Shown here piece by piece: positions 35,093-43,981 of a stretch of DNA of 64,000 nt (its first letter is position 1; the number at the start of each line of letters is the position of its first letter). This DNA is from Faecalicatena faecalis (GTDB lineage: Bacteria; Bacillota; Clostridia; Lachnospirales; Lachnospiraceae): positions 62,001-126,000 of the forward strand of contig NZ_JABACJ020000011.1 of assembly GCF_012524165.2 (NCBI RefSeq), read 5' to 3'. A program made the position numbers and the translations under genes. Below the pieces are notes generated by a model. It ran no database searches. It saw only the letters and a list, made by a program, of their open reading frames with translations, and was not told the DNA's origin.

Positions 35093-36112
35093 ATGAAAAA
35101 GAGATTATTAAGTCTGCTGCTTTGTGCAGCAATGGTTATGACAATGTTAGCCGGATGCGGAGGTTCCAAGGATTCCGCAAAGAGCGGAGATGACACAAAA
35201 AAGACAGATGACCAGAGTAAAGACAGCGGCTCAAAGGATCAGAAGGTGTATAAGATCGGAGTCTCCACACAGGCCTGGAAGTATGAATTCATTAAGAATA
35301 TGGTAAATGCTCTCAATAAACTGGATGATGACATGGACAATGTTGAGCTTGTCATGGTGGATAGCGAAGATTCCGTAGAGAAACAGCTAAGTGATGTCGA
35401 TACGATGATCGCGCAGGGCGTGGATGGCATTCTTTTGAACTGCTTAAGCTTTGAAGGAAGCTCTTCTGCAGTGGAGGCGTGCAAGAATGCGGGAATTCCG
35501 TTGGTTGAATTTATCTCTTATACAGAAAATGAGGACTATGCGACCTTCGTGGGGACCGATGTAAAATCCTCCGGTATTATGGCGATGGATCTCATTGCAG
35601 ATTCTATAGATAAAAAGGGAAAATTATTCGAAATCCAGGGTGTCATCGGCCATACCGCACAGATCAACAGAGGAGCTGGGATTGCCGAAGAATTAAAGAA
35701 ATATCCAGACATCGAGCTGGTAGAATCCCAGTCTGGTGAATTTTCAAAGGATAAGGCTATGGCTGTAACAGAAGCATGGCTGGCAAAATATCCGGCAGGA
35801 GAAATCGATGCAATCGTAGCCCACAATGACCAGATGGCATTAGGTGCATTGAATGCATGCCAGGCTGCCAACAGGACAGAAATCAAGATTGTCGGGATCG
35901 ACGGAGATGCAGAGTCCCTTCAGGCAGTCATTGATGGAAAGATGGCAGCGACCGTAGTGGATTATTGTGAAGAGGAATGCAGACTCGCAGTAGAAGAAAT
36001 GGTCAGCATCCTGGATGGAAATGAGCCAAAGAAGGAAATCCTGGCAGATTATGTGCCAGTCAGCACAAAAGAAGAGGCAGAGAAATTCCTGGATCTGCGC
36101 TCAGGCAATTAA
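35093..36112 (+). CDS. Sugar-binding lipoprotein of ribose type (RbsB-like)
   Basis: 339 residues. Signal peptide with lipobox LAGC (Cys about residue 22), an acidic/Lys-rich linker and a periplasmic-binding type 4 fold (GVSTQAWKYEFIKNMVNAL, later EIDAIVAHNDQMALGAL). Binds the sugar or sugar-like ligand outside the membrane. AAAAGGAG precedes the ATG, 18 nt after the permease gene. The placement after the permease is a common order for this importer class. Ligand unknown. Confidence 0.92.
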   Translation: MKKRLLSLLLCAAMVMTMLAGCGGSKDSAKSGDDTKKTDDQSKDSGSKDQKVYKIGVSTQAWKYEFIKNMVNALNKLDDDMDNVELVMVDSEDSVEKQLSDVDTMIAQGVDGILLNCLSFEGSSSAVEACKNAGIPLVEFISYTENEDYATFVGTDVKSSGIMAMDLIADSIDKKGKLFEIQGVIGHTAQINRGAGIAEELKKYPDIELVESQSGEFSKDKAMAVTEAWLAKYPAGEIDAIVAHNDQMALGALNACQAANRTEIKIVGIDGDAESLQAVIDGKMAATVVDYCEEECRLAVEEMVSILDGNEPKKEILADYVPVSTKEEAEKFLDLRSGN

Positions 36113-36172
36113 GCACTTATATTTTTAGAGGGGCAAAAGACACTCCCAATGAATCAGTAAAGGAAGATGCAG

Positions 36173-37630
36173 ATGAAGATACTAGAAGGCTCATTTCAAT
36201 GCGAAGCAAATACGTTTTGCAGACAAAGGGCGAAGAGAGAGGATTTTGAATTATTTGAAGGGGAAGAGCTGCTAAAAAAAATGGCAGCTACCCCTGTATT
36301 CCGGGAAGCAGGGGCACAGGTCGTTCCGCTGATCTATGCAAGTGCCCTGCCCAGCGGGATGGTATCACGGGAAGCATTTGAATATTATAAGAAGATTTTC
36401 ACAGAACTCATAGAAAAGAATAGAGATGCAGATGGAATCTATCTGTATCTGCATGGCTCAATGTATGTCGACGGCCTGGGAAGCGGAGAAGAGTATCTCA
36501 TAAAGGCGATTCGCAAGATCGTTGGAGATAAGCTGCCGATATCGGTCGCACTGGACTACCATGCGAACCTGTCCGATGGATTTCTCCAGAATGTGAATGC
36601 CGTACAAGGATTTCGGACGGCTCCTCATGTGGATCATGACGACACAGAAAGAAGAGCGGCCAGGTCTCTTCTGAAATGCATTCGAAACCAGTCATGCCCT
36701 TCCTTGGCATACATCAGAGTTCCATATTTAGGAGGGGATGCAGCAACAACAGAGAAAGAACCATTTTTAAGTATCACGAAGTATTTAGAGAGCCTGGACA
36801 AGGAGGAAGAGATGATTTCCTGTGCTTTCTTTAACGGACAGCCCTGGTATGACTCTTCTTATACGGGCAACTGTGCTGTAATCTCCGGGCTCAATGTCCA
36901 GAAAAGCAGAGAGGCGGCCTTACGGCTTGCAAAAATGTTTTGGGATGGAAGGGAGAATCTAAAGCTTAATCACGCACTGCCCGTAGACCAGGCGGTCGAG
37001 GAGTCCTTAAAAAACCAGGAGGGAGTTCTTTTTGTTACAGATTCCGGGGATAATACGACGGCGGGAGCGAACGGGGAAGGGACGCTCCTGCTTCGGAAAT
37101 ATCTGGAACGGAATCAGGAAAATGTCCTGATCTGTGGAATCCTGGATGCAGACACAGTCAATGGATTTTTAGATCAAGAGCCCGGGACAGAAAAAGAAAT
37201 TGTTCTGTGCCGTGGTCAAGCTGGGAAACAGGAAATAGAGACAAAATTAAGTGTCGTCTTAAAGAAAAAAGGAATTGTCTATGGATGGGCCGGAGATGAG
37301 GTCGGTGAAGGTGTATTAGCAGGGTGTGGTAATACAGATATCGTGTTGACGAATGCGAGGGCAGCATTTACGACACCTAAGCATTTCAAGAAGATGGGAA
37401 TAGACCCTGATAAATACCGTGTGATAGTGATAAAGATGGGATATTTATTTCCAAGATTAAGAGAAATTTCAGACCGCTTCATCTTTGCCATGACACCTGG
37501 AATTAGCAGCAATGATTTTGCACAGATCGAGTATCAGAGACTGAAGAAAAAGATGTATCCCATAGATCAGACCATCACATGGGAAGATATTTTAGAGGAA
37601 AATCAGATAGAAGAGGAGGTGCACCTATGA
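36173..37630 (+). CDS. M81-family MlrC-like metallohydrolase
   Basis: About 485 residues, two-domain M81 (DUF1485 plus MlrC C-terminal) protein. Probable zinc ligands are present: Glu-11 in CEANTF, Asp-128 and His-130 in LDYHAN, and His-152 in APHVDHDD; the phosphate-binding-like DSGDNTTAGANGEGT follows near residue 290. The prototype, microcystinase C, cleaves linearised microcystin peptides, but most members lie in catabolic operons with unknown amide substrates. ATG at 36173 (second of two close ATGs) has better spacing to AAAGGA. It is the first enzyme gene after the importer, and its stop overlaps the next start. Confidence 0.88.
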   Translation: MKILEGSFQCEANTFCRQRAKREDFELFEGEELLKKMAATPVFREAGAQVVPLIYASALPSGMVSREAFEYYKKIFTELIEKNRDADGIYLYLHGSMYVDGLGSGEEYLIKAIRKIVGDKLPISVALDYHANLSDGFLQNVNAVQGFRTAPHVDHDDTERRAARSLLKCIRNQSCPSLAYIRVPYLGGDAATTEKEPFLSITKYLESLDKEEEMISCAFFNGQPWYDSSYTGNCAVISGLNVQKSREAALRLAKMFWDGRENLKLNHALPVDQAVEESLKNQEGVLFVTDSGDNTTAGANGEGTLLLRKYLERNQENVLICGILDADTVNGFLDQEPGTEKEIVLCRGQAGKQEIETKLSVVLKKKGIVYGWAGDEVGEGVLAGCGNTDIVLTNARAAFTTPKHFKKMGIDPDKYRVIVIKMGYLFPRLREISDRFIFAMTPGISSNDFAQIEYQRLKKKMYPIDQTITWEDILEENQIEEEVHL

Positions 37631-39741
37631 GGCAGATGATGCCGGAGGTAAAGAAAATCAGGGAAAAGGGAGGATATTCCAAAAACTTCTACAGCTTTTT
37701 CCTGTTCGGAGAGGTCCCTTTTCTGGAGGAGGCAAAGGAGATACTGCATCTGAAACTATGGAATTATGAAGAGCTTGGAGGCAGTAAAGACGGCATTGGA
37801 ATCCATCTGAGAAGTCTGGGGGAGATTCAGGAGGTTTTAGGGGAGCAGACATGGCTTGCCAAGGCTGTTCCAGAAGAGGAAGCCGGACTATTTCAGAAAC
37901 AAGGGTATCTGCTGGATATTTCAGAAGAAGAGATACAGATTTTTACAGACACGAAGGAGGGCTTGGTATACGCACTGGCTACAGTGAAACAGCTTTTGGA
38001 AGAGGGGGAAGGCTTCTGTCTGCCGTGTATTACAGCAGCGGACTGGCCGTCCATTAAATACCGCAGTCTATCGGTGACCTTCGCATGGTATGCAGGGTAT
38101 GGCAGGTTCGGGTTTGATATGCAGCTATGGGGATTGGAGGAATGGAAACAGTTCCTTAATATCTGTTCAGATTATAAAATGAATCAGCTTAATATGTGCC
38201 TTTATGGATATTGGCCGTTTCATATGAAGGAGTATCCTGAGGCGGAGCTGCGCGGGCTTAAGATGAAATTATGGAATCCAGAGAGTGAGAATTGGGTGGA
38301 GGTAGAGTATATGCATCCCAATCTGGCGGAAGAATTCCTGCCGCAGTTGATCGAGTATGGACACAAACTGGGAATTCAGTTCTTTGCCTATATCGGTCTG
38401 AACAGCTATAGTGGAGGCTACTCGAATGCTCACCCGGATCAGCGGATGAAGATGCCGAAGGACAGTCATTTTATCAACGATTTTGACAGCCTATGCCTGA
38501 GTGATGAGAAGACGATCCAGTATTTAAAACAGAGCATGCGAAATATCGTTGCTCAGGGGTTCGATGGAATTGATTTTGAGGAGAGTGAGGAAGCCTACTG
38601 GTATTGTAATTGCAAGACCTGCAGACAGACCTTCTGGAAGGGATGTAAGACCCCGGAGGAGACGCTGCATGCAGCGAATACCTGGCTTTTAAAGATTCTC
38701 TATGAAGAATTAAAAGCGGCTAGACCAGACATTACGATTGGCATTCGGGCATGGAGACAGCCTCCGCTCGTCCGTTCAGAAGAGCTGATCGAGGAGATGA
38801 AGGCAAGTATTCCAGAAGATGTGGTATTGTTCTGGGCTCCGGGACAGTATGTCGAGGAGAGTGAATTCGAGAAATGGGTACGGGCTTTCGGAAGAGACAG
38901 GATTCGTGCAAGGGATACCGAAGCGATTGGATTCGCAGCCGGACTGGGGCGCTTGATTCGTCCTTTCAAATGGAATGGGCTACGGTGTGAGGAGGAACCG
39001 ATCACGCAGTATATCGATGAAGATATCAGACAGCATAGAGGCTCCGTGAAGATGCATGCGGCTGGAATCAACGGATATCTTTTTGAGTGGTATGGCTTCT
39101 TTATGGCCTTTTTTGCTCATGCATATTACAGTTGGGGCGGTGAAAAAGCTGCAGAAGATTTCTACCGGTATTCCCTTCAGGCTGTATTTGGAGGGCTGGC
39201 CGATGATATTTACTTTGTAATGACACAGATGTTCACGATTCATGAGAGCCAGTTGAATATCTTTGAGCTGGAGTTCCCGTTTGCCAAGAATAAGGTGGAG
39301 GAAAGAGATATTCCCAGGATTCAGGAGGCAATCGAGGTTTATCCAGTTTTGATCCAAAAGCTGGATGGAATCATAGAAACACTGCGTCTGGATAAGAGGA
39401 ACTCGGCATTTGCCCTGCATTTTAAGAAGTGGAAGGTCTCTGTCATGCGCAGCAGGGTCATCTATGATATGGCACTGGAATCATTAAAGTATGAAAAAGC
39501 AGAGACAGAGGAGGAAAGGCAGGATTGTCTAAGAAGAATGTATCTGCAAAATGAAAGGGAGTTCGAAATCATCCGGGAAAATTATTTTGACGTAAATCCA
39601 GTTACAGAAACAGGAACGGCATCCTGTATGATTCCTTACCATGAACTGAAAAGATGTATCCTGAACAGACTATACCCGGACCGCAGACAGGAGAAACCTG
39701 TTTATCTTGGGGTAGAATCATTGGGGTGGATGTGGTTTTAA
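37627..39741 (+). CDS. Glycosidase-like TIM-barrel protein with GH20/GH67-type N-terminal domain
   Basis: 704 residues, no signal peptide. The N-terminal part (about 20-130) has the alpha/beta character of the accessory domain of GH20, GH67 and GH84 enzymes; a (beta/alpha)8-like part follows from ADWPSIKYRSLSV (about 135) and contains GFDGIDFEESEEAYWYCNC around residue 320, where paired acidic residues could be catalytic, next to a Cys cluster (CNCKTC). A helical C-terminal part covers about 530-704. I cannot place it in a named GH family. ATGA overlap with the M81 gene shows translational coupling. Probably acts in the cytoplasm on the ligand of the importer. Confidence 0.6.
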   Translation: MRQMMPEVKKIREKGGYSKNFYSFFLFGEVPFLEEAKEILHLKLWNYEELGGSKDGIGIHLRSLGEIQEVLGEQTWLAKAVPEEEAGLFQKQGYLLDISEEEIQIFTDTKEGLVYALATVKQLLEEGEGFCLPCITAADWPSIKYRSLSVTFAWYAGYGRFGFDMQLWGLEEWKQFLNICSDYKMNQLNMCLYGYWPFHMKEYPEAELRGLKMKLWNPESENWVEVEYMHPNLAEEFLPQLIEYGHKLGIQFFAYIGLNSYSGGYSNAHPDQRMKMPKDSHFINDFDSLCLSDEKTIQYLKQSMRNIVAQGFDGIDFEESEEAYWYCNCKTCRQTFWKGCKTPEETLHAANTWLLKILYEELKAARPDITIGIRAWRQPPLVRSEELIEEMKASIPEDVVLFWAPGQYVEESEFEKWVRAFGRDRIRARDTEAIGFAAGLGRLIRPFKWNGLRCEEEPITQYIDEDIRQHRGSVKMHAAGINGYLFEWYGFFMAFFAHAYYSWGGEKAAEDFYRYSLQAVFGGLADDIYFVMTQMFTIHESQLNIFELEFPFAKNKVEERDIPRIQEAIEVYPVLIQKLDGIIETLRLDKRNSAFALHFKKWKVSVMRSRVIYDMALESLKYEKAETEEERQDCLRRMYLQNEREFEIIRENYFDVNPVTETGTASCMIPYHELKRCILNRLYPDRRQEKPVYLGVESLGWMWF

Positions 39742-39760
39742 GGAGGATGAATATCAGACA

Positions 39761-40093
39761 ATGAAAAGGACGGGAATCTATTTTCAATTGAAGGATGGTG
39801 CCAGAGAGGGGTATGTGGAAGCGCATAAGAACATATGGCCTCAAATGCGCGAGGTGCTGAATGAGGCAGGAATCCAGAATTACTCCATCTGGAATCTGGG
39901 ACAAAAACTATTTGCTTACTATGAGACAGAGGATGAGGAACAGACACAAAAAGTCCTTGCCTGCAGCGAGGTATATGGAAGATGGCGTGATATGATGGAG
40001 GAATTTGTCTACATAGAAGAAGGTACAGGAACAAAGGAATGGCCGATGGAGCTGGTATTTTATAATCAGGGAAAAGAAAGAGAGGATCTATAA
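39761..40093 (+). CDS. rhaM: L-rhamnose mutarotase family protein
   Basis: 110 residues, ferredoxin-like RhaM fold. Tyr-18 and His-22 in GYVEAHKNIWP correspond to catalytic residues of E. coli RhaM, and the later RW near residue 81 also fits. RhaM interconverts alpha and beta anomers of L-rhamnose; family members occur with other 6-deoxy or pentose sugars. TAAGGAGG precedes the ATG. The stop and the next start overlap (TAATG). Its presence argues that a free reducing sugar is produced by this operon. Confidence 0.88.
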   Translation: MKRTGIYFQLKDGAREGYVEAHKNIWPQMREVLNEAGIQNYSIWNLGQKLFAYYETEDEEQTQKVLACSEVYGRWRDMMEEFVYIEEGTGTKEWPMELVFYNQGKEREDL

Positions 40094-41268
40094 TGTCATA
40101 TTTTAATCAGGAAGAAACAAACAAAAGAATGGGAAATGTCAGGGCAATCCTGAAAGCGCATGAGCTGGATGCCGCTCTGATCTATTACGATGAATTGAAT
40201 ATTGCGAATGGATGGTATCTGACTGGCTGGTGTCCGCAGTTCGAGAAGGGAGCCGTCTTCCTTCCGGCAGAAGGCGAGGCAATTCTGCTGGGGGGACCGG
40301 AAAGTGAGCCATTCGCAAAAATGAGCAGTGCAGTAAGAGAGACCCGCAACTTTACCGTGTTCATGGTTCCCGATGAGGAGTATCCAAATGCGACGATCAT
40401 TGATTTTGAGAAGCTGTATCAGGAGCTTCATGGAAAAGGAATTTCATTAAAACGAATCGGTGTGGTCGGAACGACCGTTATTCCGCACGCTGTATACACA
40501 CAGTTCGCAGAGGGATTCAAGGATGTGGAATTGGTAGATATTACAGAGCAATATGAAGAACTGCGTTCCCACAAGTCAGGATGGGAGTTGGAAAATGTAA
40601 GACAGGCTACCAGATTGTCCTATCTGGCTTATCAGGAGATGAAGGAACTCGTAAAGCCGGGGACTTATGAGCATGAAATCGCAGCGGTGGGTGAGTATGT
40701 ATGCCGCAGAAACGGAGCAAATAGTTTCGCATATGCGACGATCGTGGGCAGCGGCGAACGATCTGATGCAGTGGTACCGACTGCGATTAACAAAGAACTT
40801 AAGGAAGGCGAATGGGTCATGCTTGGAATCGCACCGAGAGTAAATGGATATGCGGGGACCTTTGGTGAGACCGTGCCGGTGTCCGGTGTCTATACCAAGG
40901 AACAGAAATGGGCGGTCAATGTGCTTCGGAAGGTGCTCAGAGCCACAAAGGCGATGCTGCGACCTGGAGTATCTGGAAAAGAGATCGATGTGCCGGGCCG
41001 CGAGATTTTTGAGGAGGAGGGACTTCTCCCCTATCTGGTATGCCCATTTGCCCATACGATTGGTTTAATGGAGGCAGAAGCGCCGTTCTACGGGCCGAAT
41101 TCGGAGGATATATTAGAACCGGGCATGACGGTCTGTGTCGATATCAGCTTTTTCGGGCACCCGACCCTGCATGGAGCCAGAATCGAAACTGTATATACAA
41201 TTACTGATAATGGATGTGAACCGCTTTGTCCTGAACTGGATGCATGGTTCGAGGAAGATGTAAAATAG
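40093..41268 (+). CDS. M24 (pita-bread/creatinase fold) hydrolase lacking most metal ligands
   Basis: 391 residues: creatinase-type N-domain (about 1-160) and M24 catalytic domain (170-385). In metal-dependent Xaa-Pro peptidases two Asp, one His and two Glu bind metals. Here the first Asp position reads VMLGIAP (242-248), the second GTFGET (255-260), neither with Asp; His-321 is kept in FAHTIGL, the usual Glu of EPG-x-x-x-x-x-E is Asp-350, and Glu-365 is kept in RIETV. This pattern recalls the metal-independent creatinase and related C-N hydrolases. So 'Xaa-Pro aminopeptidase' would be a misleading name. Substrate unknown; operon neighbours are M81 and glycosidase-like enzymes. Confidence 0.82.
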   Translation: MSYFNQEETNKRMGNVRAILKAHELDAALIYYDELNIANGWYLTGWCPQFEKGAVFLPAEGEAILLGGPESEPFAKMSSAVRETRNFTVFMVPDEEYPNATIIDFEKLYQELHGKGISLKRIGVVGTTVIPHAVYTQFAEGFKDVELVDITEQYEELRSHKSGWELENVRQATRLSYLAYQEMKELVKPGTYEHEIAAVGEYVCRRNGANSFAYATIVGSGERSDAVVPTAINKELKEGEWVMLGIAPRVNGYAGTFGETVPVSGVYTKEQKWAVNVLRKVLRATKAMLRPGVSGKEIDVPGREIFEEEGLLPYLVCPFAHTIGLMEAEAPFYGPNSEDILEPGMTVCVDISFFGHPTLHGARIETVYTITDNGCEPLCPELDAWFEEDVK

Positions 41269-41279
41269 GAGGGATTCAG

Positions 41280-41639
41280 ATGGAAATCGGAAAAAAGACA
41301 TGGGTATTTGCTGACGGTGATCTCCCACCGAGAGGAGAGGAAGAGCCATTTGGACATGAGGCTCTGATGGTCGTAAATTCTGGGGAAAAAGACGCAAAAA
41401 TCCGGCTGGACCTTTTGTTTGATTCGAAGGACCCTAAGGAAGGAATTCTGCTGCATGTGCCTGCAAAACGCGTCATCTGTTTTCGGATGGATGAGCCGCT
41501 GGGGGAGGAGCAGTATCAGATTGGACCAGGTCAGTTCGCAGTCGTATTGAACAGTAATGTTCCGGTCGTAGCCGTTTATGGACGGCTGGATAGACGAAAA
41601 GATATGGCTTACTATCCGGTTGCCGGATACAGCGTTTAA
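41280..41639 (+). CDS. ASRT-family (sensory rhodopsin transducer-like) protein
   Basis: 119 residues, small beta-sandwich protein of the Anabaena sensory rhodopsin transducer superfamily: starts IGKKTWVFADGDLPP, with GHEALMVVNSGEKDAKI and VPVVAVYGRLDRR at the conserved positions. Members are thought to bind small molecules, often in sugar-utilisation operons, and the Anabaena prototype also binds DNA. No rhodopsin is encoded here. ATG at 41280 follows AGGAGG. It lies between the M24-like enzyme and the MFS gene, whose start immediately follows its stop. Confidence 0.82.
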   Translation: MEIGKKTWVFADGDLPPRGEEEPFGHEALMVVNSGEKDAKIRLDLLFDSKDPKEGILLHVPAKRVICFRMDEPLGEEQYQIGPGQFAVVLNSNVPVVAVYGRLDRRKDMAYYPVAGYSV

Positions 41640-42821
41640 ATGAAGAGGGTAAAACCATTTCTCATATCCCTGACATTGATGTTCCTTTTGGGAGTCGAAT
41701 CCGGTGGATTCCAAATGTCTTTATTGGAAATTGCAGGGGACTTCGGATTGTCAGGGATTGAGAATGGAACTCTGGTAGCGGCACAGTACAGCGCAATCAT
41801 TATGATGCCGTTCCTGTTCGGAATCGTGGCAGAACGTGTGGGGAAGATTCGAATTCTCCACATCTTCTGCCTTGTTTTTTCTGCGGGGTGTACGGTTGTT
41901 ATTTTTACACATTCTTATCTTGTGCTCGTCCTTGGTATTTTTATTATTGGTTCCGGCTACAGTGTATGTGAGAGTCTTGTGTCGGCAGTTCTGACGGAGC
42001 AGTATCAGGATAGAGCTGGGAGATATCTGAATCTTGTCCAGGGCGCATTCAGCCTCGGCGCAGTCATAGGCCCCCATATGATTACATGGGCCAAGGTGAT
42101 GGGAGCTGGTTGGAATATCTTGTTCTTGATTTGCGGAGCAGGATTTTTTGCCGTGTGGATAGGTATGTTTTTTGTGAAGGAAAAGAACGACAAGGGGGAA
42201 GATGCAAAGAGAAAACACAGCAAGGATGCTGCTTATATAAGAAGGAGGCAGCATGAAACCGAGACACGTTTTCCGGCAATTTTCTTCCTGCTTGTCGTGT
42301 CTTTCTTCTTATACGGGGGAATGGAGGTGGGGGTGAGCTACTATATTGATTCATATATGCAGCTTGAATTAAAAGGAGCCTCACTCTCGGCATGGGCCGT
42401 CTCGTTATTCTGGCTGTCTATGGTGCCGGCCAGACTTGCGTCGGGTGCACTGTACCGTTATAGAAAAATATTACTTCCGGTATGTTTCATTTTATCGGCA
42501 CCGGTTTTCCTTGGAATCGCATTTACAGAAAATCCCCAGATCGGTCTGATCCTGTTTGCGTTTCTCGGCCTTCTTTTGGGGACACTCTGGCCCAATCTTA
42601 TGGGAATGGCCACAGAAGATAACCGGGAAAGAGCCGCCTTGGCAGCAGGCATCATGTCTACGGGGTGCGGATTAGGCGCAGTCCTTTTTCCACTTCTCTT
42701 TGGCAGCCTGACAGAAAGTGTGGGTCTAAGGAAAGGATTTCTATTGCTTGCAGCATGCAGCATCATTGGAGGAATACTATGCATCCGCTATGAAAGCTTA
42801 AAAAGGCGGCGGAATCAATAG
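41640..42821 (+). CDS. Major facilitator superfamily transporter
   Basis: 393 residues with about 12 membrane helices and a basic central loop (about residues 178-210, KEKNDKGEDAKRKH), typical of MFS carriers. The N-half segment FGIVAERVGKIRI resembles the MFS loop 2-3 motif. Starts directly at the stop of the ASRT-like gene, so it is translationally coupled and last in the operon. It could import a second substrate or export a product. No terminator is obvious after it. Confidence 0.88.
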   Translation: MKRVKPFLISLTLMFLLGVESGGFQMSLLEIAGDFGLSGIENGTLVAAQYSAIIMMPFLFGIVAERVGKIRILHIFCLVFSAGCTVVIFTHSYLVLVLGIFIIGSGYSVCESLVSAVLTEQYQDRAGRYLNLVQGAFSLGAVIGPHMITWAKVMGAGWNILFLICGAGFFAVWIGMFFVKEKNDKGEDAKRKHSKDAAYIRRRQHETETRFPAIFFLLVVSFFLYGGMEVGVSYYIDSYMQLELKGASLSAWAVSLFWLSMVPARLASGALYRYRKILLPVCFILSAPVFLGIAFTENPQIGLILFAFLGLLLGTLWPNLMGMATEDNRERAALAAGIMSTGCGLGAVLFPLLFGSLTESVGLRKGFLLLAACSIIGGILCIRYESLKRRRNQ

Positions 42822-42873
42822 TTGAGATACCGCTCACTCCAAAACAAAAGCCTATCCACAAAAGTCTATTCAT

Positions 42874-42947
42874 CTGTCTTGTCACCTGTAAACTTATGTG
42901 CTATAATGCTCGCAGTCGGCGTGGCGTTTTCACGCCTGCTAAGACAG
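42874..42947 (+). promoter_or_regulatory. nad promoter with candidate NiaR half-sites
   Basis: TTGTCA (42879-42884), 17-nt spacer, TATAAT (42902-42907). CTGTCTT (42874-42880) overlaps the -35 and its reverse complement AAGACAG is at 42941-42947, bracketing the promoter. The NiaR gene closes this operon, so these repeats are candidate NiaR sites (inference). A hairpin GGCGTG/CACGCC (42918-42936) begins the roughly 150-nt leader, and GCGGA/TCCGC (43015-43029) forms another. Confidence 0.5.
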
Positions 42948-43067
42948 ATACCGGAATTCTAAGTAAGGTGTTCCATGAGCGTCAGAATTCACGGTGTAAT
43001 GGTGAAAATTTACCGCGGAGTTTTTCCGCAAGTGAAATCCGCCGGGGCGGGGAGAGGTGTGAAGAAG

Positions 43068-43973
43068 ATGTCAATAATTGATGAAATTAATGCACAAAAG
43101 AAGGAAAAGAATGCTGTTATCCTTGCTCATTATTATGTGAGCCCGGAAATACAGGATATCGCCGATTACATAGGGGATTCCTTTTATCTCAGCAAGGTAG
43201 CTGTGGGACTCAAGGAACAGACGATTGTGTTCTGCGGTGTTTCTTTTATGGGCGAAAGTGCAAAAATCCTGAATCCTGAGAAAACAGTCTTGATGCCGGA
43301 TATGTCTGCAGACTGTGCAATGGCACATATGGCAGATGAGGAGACAATCAAAAAAGTCCGCGCTGAGTATGATGATCTGGCGGTTGTTTGTTACATTAAT
43401 TCCACCGCCGAGCTGAAAGAACTTTCTGATGTCTGTGTAACATCTGCAAATGCAGTCAAAATTGTGAAGGCACTGCCGAATAAGAATATATTCTTTATTC
43501 CAGATCGAAATCTGGCCCATTTTGTAGCAGAGCAGGTGCCGGAGAAGCATTTTGTATACAATGAAGGGTATTGTCCGGTACATGAACAGATGCGGATCGA
43601 TGAGATTTTACACGCAAAGGAAATGCATCCGGAAGCAGAGATTCTGACTCATCCAGAATGTCCGAAGGCAGTTCTTAAGCTTTCCGATTACATAGGGAGC
43701 ACCAGCGGTATTATCGATTATGCGGTCAAAAGTGAGTGCCAGGAGTTCATTATCTGTACGGAAAATGGTGTCCGCCACAAACTAGAGCAGGACAACCCTG
43801 GAAAGAAGTTTTACTTTACAGAGACGGAACCAGTCTGTCAGGATATGAAGACGATTACCTTGGAGAAGATCCTGCATGTGCTAAAGACCGGGGAAAATGA
43901 GGTCCATGTGTCTGATTCACGGAGGGAGAATTCCAGAAAACCTCTGGAGAAGATGCTGGAGTTGGCAAAATAG
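43068..43973 (+). CDS. nadA: Quinolinate synthase A
   Basis: 301 residues. Condenses iminoaspartate with dihydroxyacetone phosphate to quinolinate, using a [4Fe-4S] cluster. The three cluster cysteines of NadA are in place: Cys-83 (SADCAM), Cys-169 (EGYCPVH) and Cys-257 (EPVCQDM); HPEC (196-199) and the TSG-x-I repeat-type motif (STSGII) are also visible. ATG at 43068 is used because the fold starts there (IIDEINAQKKEKNAVILAHYY); the open frame upstream is leader. First gene of the NAD de novo operon nadA-nadB-nadC-niaR. Confidence 0.96.
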   Translation: MSIIDEINAQKKEKNAVILAHYYVSPEIQDIADYIGDSFYLSKVAVGLKEQTIVFCGVSFMGESAKILNPEKTVLMPDMSADCAMAHMADEETIKKVRAEYDDLAVVCYINSTAELKELSDVCVTSANAVKIVKALPNKNIFFIPDRNLAHFVAEQVPEKHFVYNEGYCPVHEQMRIDEILHAKEMHPEAEILTHPECPKAVLKLSDYIGSTSGIIDYAVKSECQEFIICTENGVRHKLEQDNPGKKFYFTETEPVCQDMKTITLEKILHVLKTGENEVHVSDSRRENSRKPLEKMLELAK

Positions 43974-43981
43974 GAAAGGCT

